Below are positions 15,551-25,660 of a DNA stretch of 64,000 bases, in pieces. Each line of letters opens with the position of its first letter. Positions within the stretch are counted from its first letter, which is position 1. This DNA comes from Salmonella bongori NCTC 12419 (GTDB lineage Bacteria; Pseudomonadota; Gammaproteobacteria; Enterobacterales; Enterobacteriaceae). The notes beneath the pieces were generated by a model. It was not told the origin of the DNA. It saw only the letters and a program-made list of their open reading frames with translations, and searched no databases. The DNA lies in NCBI RefSeq assembly GCF_000252995.1, contig NC_015761.1, positions 2,790,001-2,854,000 on the forward strand. The letters are read 5' to 3'. Made by a program: the position numbers and the translations under genes.

Positions 15551-17349
15551 TAGTAGACATCTCGCTGATAACGGCGCTCAACGCGCAGCTCACTTAAATA
15601 TTCGTCTGCCGATTCGAGGTCCATACCGCCGAATTCAGCTATCACTTCCAACAACACCTGCTCGACATCTTTCGCCATGCGATTCGCGTCGCCACAGACA
15701 TAAATATGCGCGCCGTCGTTAATCCAGCGCCACAGTTCCGCGCCCTGTTCACGCAGTTTGTCCTGTACGTAGATTTTTTCTTTTTGATCGCGGGACCAGG
15801 CCAGATCGATACGGCTCAGTACCCCCTCTTTGACATAGCGCTGCCACTCCACCTGGTAGAGAAAATCTTCGGTAAAGTGCGGGTTGCCAAAGAATAGCCA
15901 GTTCTTACCCGGCGCGTCATCGGCCGCACGCTGCTGCATAAAAGCGCGAAACGGCGCGATACCAGTGCCAGGGCCAATCATAATCACTGGCGTCTGCGGC
16001 TCCTCAGGCAAACGGAAGTTATCGTTATGTTCGATGAACACCCGTACTTCTCCGTCCTCTTCAACGCGATCGGCCAGAAAGCTGGAAGCGCCGCCGGCAC
16101 GTGCACGTCCTTCGATGTCATAACGGACAACCCCTACGGTAATATGGGCCTCATTCCCGACTTCCGCCTGCGATGATGCAATAGAGTACAGACGCGGCGT
16201 CAGGGGGCGTAGCAGGCCGACTAACGCGTCAGCCTCCAGCTGCGCCGGGGAGAAGCGCAGCATATCAACAATTGGCGTAGCGGCAGCGTAGCGCTGTAGC
16301 TGTGTTTTATCGCCAACTAACGGCATCAGCGTCTCACTGCGTGTTAGCGTGGCATAGGTTTCAACGATATTGGCAGTGTTGACCGTCAGCTCGAAATGCC
16401 ACTGTAGCGCCTCTGACAGGGGCAGCCGTTTATCGTTAACGGTGACAGGCTCATCTCCTTTCAGCCATAGCAGTTCCACTATCTCGTTGACCAGCGCGGG
16501 ATCGTTCTGGTACCACACGCCCAGCGCATCGCCAGGCTGATAACACAGGCCGGAATCACCGAGATCGATTTCGATATGGCGCACATCTTTTTCTGAATTA
16601 CGCCCGGTGATTTTTTGATTCACCGCCAGCGAAGCGCTGAGCGGCGCTTCTTTAGTGTAAGGGCTGGTGTGGATCTCATTTACCGCGCCGCTGGTCACTG
16701 ACTGCGCCGGTGTCATAACCGGCGTACGGGATCTTAAGACCTCAACCATGCGTGCGCGCCATTGCGCGGCGGCAGACTGGTATTCTACGTCGGCGTCCAC
16801 CCGATCCAGCAACCGTTTACCACCGAGTTCCGCCAGTTTGCTGTCAAAATCTTTACCGGCCTGACAGAAAAATTCATAGGACGTATCGCCCAGGCTAAAA
16901 ACAGCGAAAGCGGTATTTTTAAGCGCTGGCGCTTTTTTGGAAAACAGGAACTTATGTAACGCAACGGCCTCTTCCGGCGGCTCGCCTTCGCCCTGCGTGG
17001 AGGTCACGACCACCAGCAGTTTTTCACTGGCAATTTGTTTGTATTTGTAGTCGCCGGCATTCACCAGGGTCACGTTAAGGTTGACCGCCAGGAGATCATC
17101 ACGCAGAGCTTCCGCTACGCGCCGCGCATTACCGGTTTGCGAAGCGGAGATCAGCGTAACCCCGGGTATTTCAGCCACAGGGGCTGGCAGGGTGGTAATA
17201 GTGTCTGGACGCGGATTAAGAACCCCCCAAAAATAGCCAGAGACCCAGGCAAGCTGCTCGGGAGTAAGATCGGTTGTGGCAGCCTGAAGGCGCGCCAGTT
17301 GCTCCGCATTCAGCGGAAGCAAGCCAGTAAGTGGAGCCTGTGTCGTCAT
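15550..17349 (-). CDS. cysJ: Sulfite reductase flavoprotein alpha-component
   Basis: CysJ passes electrons from NADPH through FAD and FMN to CysI. The 599-residue protein has an N-terminal FMN flavodoxin domain (SASQTGNARRVAEAL about 73-87; STQGEGEPPEEA), an FAD-binding region (PRLYSIASS) and a C-terminal NADPH domain (GPGTGIAPFRAFMQQR), ending in the expected RRYQRDVY. It is the first gene of the cysJIH operon; expression is known to need CysB with acetylserine. Confidence 0.98.
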   Translation of the reverse strand: MTTQAPLTGLLPLNAEQLARLQAATTDLTPEQLAWVSGYFWGVLNPRPDTITTLPAPVAEIPGVTLISASQTGNARRVAEALRDDLLAVNLNVTLVNAGDYKYKQIASEKLLVVVTSTQGEGEPPEEAVALHKFLFSKKAPALKNTAFAVFSLGDTSYEFFCQAGKDFDSKLAELGGKRLLDRVDADVEYQSAAAQWRARMVEVLRSRTPVMTPAQSVTSGAVNEIHTSPYTKEAPLSASLAVNQKITGRNSEKDVRHIEIDLGDSGLCYQPGDALGVWYQNDPALVNEIVELLWLKGDEPVTVNDKRLPLSEALQWHFELTVNTANIVETYATLTRSETLMPLVGDKTQLQRYAAATPIVDMLRFSPAQLEADALVGLLRPLTPRLYSIASSQAEVGNEAHITVGVVRYDIEGRARAGGASSFLADRVEEDGEVRVFIEHNDNFRLPEEPQTPVIMIGPGTGIAPFRAFMQQRAADDAPGKNWLFFGNPHFTEDFLYQVEWQRYVKEGVLSRIDLAWSRDQKEKIYVQDKLREQGAELWRWINDGAHIYVCGDANRMAKDVEQVLLEVIAEFGGMDLESADEYLSELRVERRYQRDVY

Positions 17350-17655
17350 GCGTGGTTATGTTCCAGTAAGCAAAGCGGATTTAAGCGATAAAACCCAAAT
17401 TAAGGATAAGGTTAACGGCGGGAGTAATAACAATTAAAGAAGGGTTGGAAATAACAAATAACCAAATGAACTAACCTGTTTTGGCTATCATTGTTAACAG
17501 TAAAAGTAATTTAGTAACCATATGATAAATATAAACTTTTCAAACTTACTCTGAATTAACTGCCTGTTACATGATGTAGAGCCGTTTTAGTTAGTGATAA
17601 AAAGAGGGCTTTCCGGTACCCTACGGCGGTTTTTTTTATTGCCTGAGAGTTCATC
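17350..17655. promoter_or_regulatory. Divergent promoter region of cysJIH and queD
   Basis: This 306-base gap has no gene. The part nearest cysJ is AT-rich (about 17390-17540) and should hold the CysB-activated cysJ promoter; a GGAAATAAC stretch near 17449 resembles a CysB half-site, but I do not claim a definite site. Just before queD there is GGTACCCTACGGCGG followed by eight T, which looks like a weak stop signal or leader element. Confidence 0.45.
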
Positions 17656-18018
17656 ATGCCCACCACGCTGTATAAAGATTTCACCTTTGAAGCCGCTCAT
17701 CGACTGCCTCACGTGCCTGAAGGGCATAAGTGTGGTCGCCTGCACGGGCACTCGTTTATGGTGCGTCTCGAAATTACCGGTGAAGTCGATCCGCATACCG
17801 GTTGGATCATGGATTTCGCGGATCTGAAAGCGGCGTTTAAACCCACTTATGATCGCCTTGATCACTACTATCTGAACGATATTCCAGGACTGGAGAATCC
17901 CACCAGCGAAGTTCTGGCAAAATGGATTTGGGACCAGGTTAAACCTGTTGTGCCGCTACTGAGCGCGGTCCAGGTAAAAGAGACCTGTACAGCCGGTTGC
18001 GTCTACCGCGGCGCGTAA
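17656..18018 (+). CDS. queD: 6-carboxy-5,6,7,8-tetrahydropterin synthase
   Basis: QueD converts 7,8-dihydroneopterin triphosphate to 6-carboxytetrahydropterin, the first dedicated step of preQ0/queuosine synthesis. The 120-residue protein has the PTPS-family zinc ligands: H16 (EAAHRLPH) and the HGHSF pair (about 31 and 33), plus the catalytic cysteine in HKCGRLHG. The product of this enzyme is the substrate of QueE, encoded 2.3 kb to the right, and queF of the same pathway is at 40754. QueC is not in the window. Confidence 0.97.
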   Translation: MPTTLYKDFTFEAAHRLPHVPEGHKCGRLHGHSFMVRLEITGEVDPHTGWIMDFADLKAAFKPTYDRLDHYYLNDIPGLENPTSEVLAKWIWDQVKPVVPLLSAVQVKETCTAGCVYRGA

Positions 18019-18098
18019 GGTTCATTACTGATACGGGCTGGAGAAGGGAGCCATTTCAGCCCATCCACACGACGAATCCATCAACCTTCGCGCTTTAT

Positions 18099-18882
18099 TT
18101 AGAAGTGCAGCACATCGCCAGTTGCAGGCGCAATCATTTCTGGCAACCACAAGCGCCCCCAAGTGCCGGTACAATGGCAACCGCATAGTTTTTCTGGTTT
18201 TTGTTCGTTTAAAAACCGCCTGACTCGCCACAAGATGAATGGTGATGCACAGCGTAGATGAAATCCGCCGACAAGCGCATAAAGCCGATTTATGCCAGTG
18301 CCGAACAATATTTGCGATACCCCGATGTCCGCAACCCGTAATGATAACTAAACCTTTCTCCGACTTGTAAATGAGTACCCCCTCATCTGAAATATAATCC
18401 GGCTCTGCATCGCGACCACCAAAAACGCCGTAGGCTTCAGGCATGGCAACAGGTATCTCCCCTGACCAGATAAATTTGTCGCTAATTGGCATGGGGTCGC
18501 GCGTGTACACCATTCGGTAACGTGAATAGTCCCCTTCTCGCGATAATTTTTTTATTTTGCGGGTCATACCAGGAAGCGTTATTGCCGCATAACGTTCACG
18601 CGCCATTTCTGGATGACAGATGATTCGGCTATTATCAGGAAGCCACGGTACGCCGCCGCAGTGATCATAATGTCCATGTGAAAGCACCACCGCAGATATA
18701 TCAGACAGGTCGATCCTCATTGTCGACGCATTTTGTAGAAAACTGTCGTCAGGTCCGGTATCGAATAATATCGAAGTAGATTCATCCTGAACTAATAAGC
18801 TTAATCCTGGCCTGGCCTTCAAAGCGTTATCCACACCAGCGGCTTTATGATTTTCGAGCAATACCTTAATCGTTAACGCCAT
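18099..18882 (-). pseudogene. MBL-fold metallohydrolase, frameshifted
   Basis: The N-terminal frame from the ATG at 18882 (MALTIKVLLENHKAAG, behind GGAGAGGGTG) encodes an MBL-fold domain with the metal motif SHGHYDHCGG and the later GCGHRGIANIV. About 20 codons before the natural C-terminus of the fold the frame breaks near 18295-18310. The expected continuation, TGINRLYALVGGFHLRC to GDVLHF, is in another minus-strand frame that ends at 18099. Spacing to the GGFHL motif suggests a small deletion rather than a single-base change. Read without the shift, translation runs on to 18025 with an unrelated tail. The family includes 7,8-dihydropterin-6-methyl-4-(aminobenzene phosphate) synthase-like hydrolases; the substrate is unknown. 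Proximity to queD, a pterin enzyme, is suggestive only. Confidence 0.75.
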
Positions 18883-18973
18883 CACCCTCTCCTTTATCCC
18901 CCACAAAACACGGTTCTTTTTACTTTACTGTTTGGTACGAACGATTACTGGTACGCAGATTATGGTTATGGAA

Positions 18974-20039
18974 CGATTTATCCCCGCTGGCGCGGGGAAC
19001 ACGAGGGCACCCAACCGCAGTATTTTTCATCTGCCGGTTTATCCCCGCTGGCGCGGGGAACACGTCAGAGCCGTTACCAAAGGATGATCCGGAAGCGGTT
19101 TATCCCCGCTGGCGCGGGGAACACCCAGCAGGAAACAGCGGATGCGTAACTGTTTCCGGTTTATCCCCGCTGGCGCGGGGAACACTGATCGATGACTTGC
19201 GAAAATTTGGCGTACATCGGTTTATCCCCGCTGGCGCGGGGAACACAAAAGGCGTTCCTGACATTTCATGTGATATTCCGGTTTATCCCCGCTGGCGCGG
19301 GGAACACTTTATAGCGTAGCCCTGATAAAACAAAAAAAACGGTTTATCCCCGCTGGCGCGGGGAACACCCGAAGCAACAAATGCAACGTTTAATTATTGG
19401 CGGTTTATCCCCGCTGGCGCGGGGAACACAATCAAGTTTTACACGCTGGCCGAGGGCGAACCGGTTTATCCCCGCTGGCGCGGGGAACACAACTACGTAA
19501 ATTGGCGTGCTGCGCGTGGGTACGGTTTATCCCCGCTGGCGCGGGGAACACGCGGCAACCATGATATTTATAATGAACTCGCTCGGTTTATCCCCGCTGG
19601 CGCGGGGAACACAAAAGTTATCGTATGCGCCGAATTTTATGACTCGGTTTATCCCCGCTGGCGCGGGGAACACTACAAATAGAAGATTAGGATTTTCAGG
19701 AATAACGGTTTATCCCCGCTGGCGCGGGGAACACACCAGCCCAGAAATCAGCACGTCCTGAATTGTCGGTTTATCCCCGCTGGCGCGGGGAACACTTAAT
19801 TAAAGTCTCTTCATTATACTGATTAGACGGTTTATCCCCGCTGGCGCGGGGAACACGGATCAACCTGACGCAACGCACGGTTAATGGCCGGTTTATCCCC
19901 GCTGGCGCGGGGAACACGCTGTTTTAGCATTTTATTAGCGGTATCCGCCCGGTTTATCCCCGCTGGCGCGGGGAACACATTTTCAGTACCTCCAGATGGG
20001 TCGGTTGCCGCGGTTTATCCCCGCTGGCGCGGGGAACAC
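18974..20039 (-). CRISPR. CRISPR array 2: 18 repeats, 17 spacers, type I-E
   Basis: Eighteen 29-bp repeats start every 61 bp from 18974 to 20011, giving 17 spacers of exactly 32 bp. The repeat is the same as in array 1. Only the leader-distal copy at 18974 differs (third base G to A); all the others look identical. The leader is on the right, so the crRNA strand is minus, the same as array 1. No cas genes adjoin this array; it presumably depends on the cas operon 9-17 kb to the left. Confidence 0.99.
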
Positions 20040-20329
20040 ACTAAATATACCTAATTGTTTATTCAGTGTTTTTTATCAACGCCACATCCTACCAACATAA
20101 TTGCAACAAATTTAAATTCTTAAAGAACATCTAATCAGCTGATTTTGATACAAAAAAATTCAGTGAACGATTTTTTCTTTAAACTCACCAGAATAGTGTG
20201 ATCCATGTCTCGCTATGGAAAATTATTCAGCTACTTTATACATTCCTCGAATTTTTTGGAGAAATAGCGAACGCAAGATGATAGGTAAATTACACACGAC
20301 GACAGGCCATCCGTAGAACGGACAGCATA
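20040..20329 (-). promoter_or_regulatory. CRISPR array 2 leader and queE downstream region
   Basis: The first 110 bases to the right of the array repeat the blocks of the array 1 leader (CTAAAT, TAATTG, GTTTTTT, CCTACCAAC, GCAACAA, CTTAAAGA, TGATTTTGAT) and are the functional leader. The remaining part up to the queE stop codon is AT-rich and shows no gene; a short TCCGT/ACGGA hairpin lies at about 20310-20322 without a T run. Confidence 0.75.
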
Positions 20330-21001
20330 TCAGGCGATATTTAAATACTTATGCGTTTGCATAGACAGCCGCCAGTTACGCGCAATGCACGTATCAATAC
20401 ACAGACGCGTCGCGTCTTCTTTTTGGCTGATAGGCTGCAAAGCAATCACTCTCGGTTTATCGTCGCTCAACGTGGCTAACAACTCATCCAGCGCCTCAAT
20501 ATCACGTACTCGTCCAACCGGATGCTTGATTTCATTCGCACGCTCTAGCGCCTGGTAAAGTACGCCATATCCTCCCCGCATATTCACTTTTGGTGAAACC
20601 GTTACCCAGGTATTAGGGGTGCAACGCACTTCATGCGTCCCGCTGGTTTCAATCTGACAGCTGAAGCCATTTTTTTCCAGCAGACTGGTCAGCGGCATCA
20701 GGTCATGGATACAAGGCTCGCCACCTGTAATCACCACATGACGCGCGGTGTAACCCTGGCGACTTATTACCGCCAGCAGGTCTTCGCTGCTTGCTGCGCC
20801 CCATTTATCACTCTCTTTAGTCTTTGCCAGGATGCTATACAGGGAAACCTCCCGATCCTCAAGCTTATCCCAGGTGTGTTTGGTATCGCACCAGGCACAG
20901 CCAACCGGACATCCCTGTAAACGAATAAAAATAGCGGGGACGCCGGTAAAGTAACCCTCGCCTTGTAGGGTCTGGAACATTTCGTTAATCGGGTACTGCA
21001 T
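20330..21001 (-). CDS. queE: 7-carboxy-7-deazaguanine synthase
   Basis: QueE is a radical SAM enzyme that rearranges 6-carboxytetrahydropterin to 7-carboxy-7-deazaguanine in queuosine synthesis. The 223-residue protein begins MQYPINEMFQTLQGEG and has the radical SAM cluster motif CPVGCAWC (CX3CX2C, about 31-38) and the ITGGEP SAM-binding motif. In E. coli QueE has also been linked to filamentation under stress. The gene stands alone, next to the array 2 leader. Confidence 0.97.
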   Translation of the reverse strand: MQYPINEMFQTLQGEGYFTGVPAIFIRLQGCPVGCAWCDTKHTWDKLEDREVSLYSILAKTKESDKWGAASSEDLLAVISRQGYTARHVVITGGEPCIHDLMPLTSLLEKNGFSCQIETSGTHEVRCTPNTWVTVSPKVNMRGGYGVLYQALERANEIKHPVGRVRDIEALDELLATLSDDKPRVIALQPISQKEDATRLCIDTCIARNWRLSMQTHKYLNIA

Positions 21002-21122
21002 AGCGTTCTCTGTTAAGGGGATAATTGCTAATTATCGCAGATTTCGGACTGCGGGTCATGTGCAGTGGCGGTTTAAGATAAGATTATCCGTTCGCCATAA
21101 ACCACCTTCATACTTAGTTTCT
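21002..21122. other. Short intergenic stretch upstream of queE
   Basis: This stretch holds the queE promoter region, read leftward. I see no other structure in it beyond moderate A+T content. Confidence 0.4.
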
Positions 21123-21305
21123 CTACCACTTACCCAATAGTTTAATCTGTAACGTAATACTCCAAACCAGATTGATAAAGAAAGGGTTAAAGAAAACTGT
21201 AATTAAGGCTACGGTGAGGCAATAAAGTATACATATTATAAATAGCTCACCCCCTCCTGTCATTGCAGGAAAAAACATCGAGAAGAATAATGCTCCCCCA
21301 TGCAT
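21123..21305 (-). CDS. Possible small membrane protein (60 residues)
   Basis: I do not recognise this frame. It would encode a 60-residue, strongly hydrophobic peptide with two likely membrane segments (about residues 20-40, rich in I, L, V and F, and 42-56) and a basic C-terminal end (KLLGKW). A weak GGA lies six bases before the ATG. It fills the gap between queE and eno, where E. coli carries the unrelated ygcG. No coding evidence exists beyond length and composition; AT-rich DNA gives hydrophobic frames by chance. Confidence 0.3.
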   Translation of the reverse strand: MHGGALFFSMFFPAMTGGGELFIICILYCLTVALITVFFNPFFINLVWSITLQIKLLGKW

Positions 21306-21457
21306 ACTATTTCCAGTCCTTTATCCATTCAATATTTCTATTTTTATTTATGATAAACATAAATATATATAATACCCTATAAAATGGCCCCTTACGAAAT
21401 AATAACAAAGTGTCAAAAATCAAATCAGTTATAAAATAAAGATAAAATGACAGGCAT
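21306..21457. other. AT-rich intergenic stretch downstream of eno
   Basis: Beyond the eno terminator this region is dominated by A and T with no visible gene, repeat unit or stable hairpin. If the small membrane frame at 21123-21305 is real, its promoter would lie here. Confidence 0.4.
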
Positions 21458-21483
21458 AAAAAAACCCGCCGCAGCGGGTTTTT
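21458..21483 (-). terminator. Rho-independent terminator of eno
   Basis: Read leftward, AAAAACCCGCTGCGGCGGGT is followed by a T run: a 5-bp CCCGC/GCGGG stem with a short loop, about 25 bases after the eno stop codon. Confidence 0.88.
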
Positions 21484-21505
21484 ACGTTAAGAGTTAAGAA
21501 CAGGA

Positions 21506-22804
21506 TTATGCCTGGCCCTTGATCTCTTTACGACCATTGTACGGTGCTTTTTCGCCCAGCGCTTCTTCGATACGAATCAGCTGGTTGTATTTAGCAACGC
21601 GGTCAGAACGGCTCATAGAACCTGTTTTAATCTGGCCTGCAGCGGTACCAACAGCCAGGTCAGCGATGGTCGCATCTTCAGTTTCACCAGAACGGTGAGA
21701 GATGACAGCAGTGTAGCCAGCATCTTTCGCCATCTTGATTGCAGCCAGAGTTTCGGTCAGAGAACCGATCTGGTTGAATTTGATCAGGATGGAGTTAGCG
21801 ATGCCTTTCTCGATGCCTTCTTTCAGGATCTTGGTGTTAGTTACGAACAGGTCGTCACCAACCAACTGGATTTTGTCGCCCAGTACTTTGGTCTGGTATG
21901 CAAAACCGTCCCAGTCAGACTCGTCCAGACCATCTTCGATGGAAACGATCGGGTACTGTTTGGTCAGTTCTTCCAGGAAGTGGGTGAACTCTTCGGAGGT
22001 GAACGCTTTGTTGCCTTCGCCAGCCAGAACGTATTTACCGTCTTTGTAGAATTCAGACGCTGCACAGTCCATCGCCAGAGTGATGTCTTTACCCAGCTCG
22101 TAACCAGCCGCTTTAACCGCTTCAGCGATAACAGCCAGCGCTTCAGCGTTGGAACCCAGGTTCGGCGCGTAGCCGCCTTCGTCACCCACAGCGGTGTTCA
22201 TGCCTTTGCCTTTCAGCACTTTCGCCAGGTGATGGAAAACCTCAGAACCCATGCGGATAGCTTCTTTAACCGTTTTCGCGCCAACCGGCTGGATCATGAA
22301 TTCCTGGATGTCGACGTTGTTGTCAGCATGCTCGCCGCCGTTGATGATGTTCATCATCGGAACCGGCATGGAGTATTTGCCCGGCGTGCCGTTCAGTTCA
22401 GCAATGTGCTCGTACAGCGGCATACCTTTAGCGGCAGCAGCAGCTTTGGCGTTAGCCAGAGAGACAGCCAGAATAGCGTTTGCACCGAAGTTAGATTTGT
22501 TTTCAGTACCGTCCAGGTCGATCATGATTTTGTCGATGCCAGCCTGGTCTTTAGCGTCTTTGCCAAGAATAGCCTGAGCGATCGGGCCGTTAACCGCGCC
22601 AACAGCTTTGGTTACGCCTTTACCCAGGAAACGGGATTTGTCGCCATCGCGCAGTTCCAGCGCTTCGCGGGAACCAGTAGAAGCACCTGACGGAGCCGCC
22701 GCCATACCTACGAAACCACCTTCCAGGTGTACTTCAGCTTCAACAGTCGGGTTACCACGGGAGTCGATGATTTCACGACCGATGACTTTAACGATTTTGG
22801 ACAT
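21506..22804 (-). CDS. eno: Enolase
   Basis: Enolase interconverts 2-phosphoglycerate and phosphoenolpyruvate and is also a scaffold-bound part of the RNA degradosome. The 432-residue protein is complete, from [19 protein letters not shown] to [10 protein letters not shown]. It has the metal-binding DLFVTN region (VGDDLFVT) and the signature [13 protein letters not shown] with the SHRSGETED loop (about 370-378). Codon use is strongly biased, as in highly expressed genes, which also creates long empty frames on the other strand. It is cotranscribed with pyrG upstream, as in E. coli. Confidence 0.99.
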
Positions 22805-22847
22805 TAGGTTTTCCTCAAGTCACTAGTTAAACTAAAACTTCAGACAA

Positions 22848-22876
22848 ACGGTGCACCGCTGAGGGTGCACCGCCGT
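22848..22876 (-). promoter_or_regulatory. Hairpin between pyrG and eno
   Basis: The self-complementary octamer GGTGCACC occurs twice, six bases apart, and can form a stable stem-loop in the pyrG-eno intergenic mRNA. No T run follows in the leftward direction, so it is more likely an mRNA processing or stability element than a full terminator. Confidence 0.5.
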
Positions 22877-22886
22877 TCTAACTTTT

Positions 22887-24539
<1,653 letters not shown>

Positions 24540-24751
24540 TTAGGTTTAAAAGACGATGGAATAACCAGGACGGGAAAGCAGTATACCCGAACATGACGTA
24601 TGCCACAAACTTTCATTATTCCTCCTCTTCGTCAGGCTCACATTCACATAAGGAGTGAGAAAATAGCCCGTTTGAGGTAAATGTTTTTGACGTAAATCAA
24701 GCGCTTGTTATTTAAAAAATCACACGAATCGCTCTTGACCGCCTAAAACCT

Positions 24752-25543
24752 TTAGAGATCAATTTCCTGGCGTTTTACCTCCTGCCAAACTTCTTCCATG
24801 GTTTCCAGATCCACTCCGGTCATTTGCAGGCCTCTGGCGGCGACAATACGTTCAACCTCACGAAAACGGCGCTCGAATTTATCGTTTGCTTTTTGCAATG
24901 CAATCTCCGCTTTCGTACCTAAATGACGCGCCATATTAACCGTAGCAAAGAGCAAATCGCCCATTTCTTCTTCCAGTTTAGCCTGATCGATAACCGCTTG
25001 CCGCGCTTCGAACATGACTTCATCGATCTCTTCATAGACTTTATCAACGACCGGCCCCAGAGTTGTCCAGTCAAAGCCAACATTTGAGCACCGTTTCTGA
25101 ATTTTCTGTGCGCGCATTAAAGCAGGCAGGCTGCGGGGAATATCGTCCAGGGCGGAATGTTGCGCTTTTTGCGCGCGTTCTTCTGTTTTGATTTGTTCCC
25201 AGCGGGTTAATACCTCTTCGCTGCTATCAGCAGAAATCTTTCCAAAAACATGGGGATGGCGGCGTTCCAGTTTATCGCTGATGGCAGCGCAGATAGCATT
25301 AAAATCGAAGCGGCCCTCTTCCTGCGCCATCTGTGCATAAAACACTACCTGAAACAACAGGTCGCCTAATTCGCCGCGCAAATCGTCAAAGTCCTCACGC
25401 GCAATCGCATCCAACACTTCATAGGTTTCTTCAAGCGTATAGGGCGCGATACTGGCAAAGGTCTGCTCTTTATCCCAGGGACAGCCGTTTTCCGGGTCGC
25501 GCAGGCGCTGCATGATATTAAGCAGGCGGTCAATTTGATTCAT
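24752..25543 (-). CDS. mazG: Nucleoside triphosphate pyrophosphohydrolase MazG
   Basis: MazG hydrolyses (d)NTPs to monophosphates and in E. coli lowers ppGpp-related effects of MazEF. From the ATG at 25543 (MNQIDRLLNIMQRLRDP) the product has 263 residues, the E. coli length, with two MazG repeats: the first EETYEVLDAI...ELGDLLFQVVFYAQ and the second EEIDEVMFEA...EEMGDLLFATVNMARH. Upstream in-frame codons to 25612 fall in the repeat region after relA and are not expected to be translated. It is downstream of relA. Confidence 0.96.
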   Translation of the reverse strand: MNQIDRLLNIMQRLRDPENGCPWDKEQTFASIAPYTLEETYEVLDAIAREDFDDLRGELGDLLFQVVFYAQMAQEEGRFDFNAICAAISDKLERRHPHVFGKISADSSEEVLTRWEQIKTEERAQKAQHSALDDIPRSLPALMRAQKIQKRCSNVGFDWTTLGPVVDKVYEEIDEVMFEARQAVIDQAKLEEEMGDLLFATVNMARHLGTKAEIALQKANDKFERRFREVERIVAARGLQMTGVDLETMEEVWQEVKRQEIDL

Positions 25544-25571
25544 GGATAGGTCCTGAAACGTTAAAACAGAA

Positions 25572-25650
25572 GGCCGGATAAGGCAGTTCGCCGCCATCCG
25601 GCAACATGGCAATGCCTGATTAAGACGCTAATACGGCATATCAGGCTTAC
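25572..25650. repeat. REP elements between relA and mazG
   Basis: Two palindromic units, GGCCGGATAAGGC...CGCCATCCGGC and GCCTGATTAAGACGC...GGCATATCAGGC, have the sequence and pairing of enterobacterial REP/BIME repeats. Confidence 0.85.
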
Positions 25651-25660
25651 AAGGCAACAG

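Noticed and set aside
19507..19761. 84-codon frame in array 2
   Set aside because: Same cause: repeat translation with 61-bp periodicity.
1773..20010. Self-targeting spacers or spacers shared between the arrays
   Set aside because: By eye I found no spacer matching a gene in this window or another spacer; a computed search would be needed to be certain.
21695..22690. 331-codon frame antisense to eno
   Set aside because: Shadow of strong codon bias in eno; no ribosome-binding site or family resemblance. The same applies to long frames opposite pyrG, relA and sdaC.
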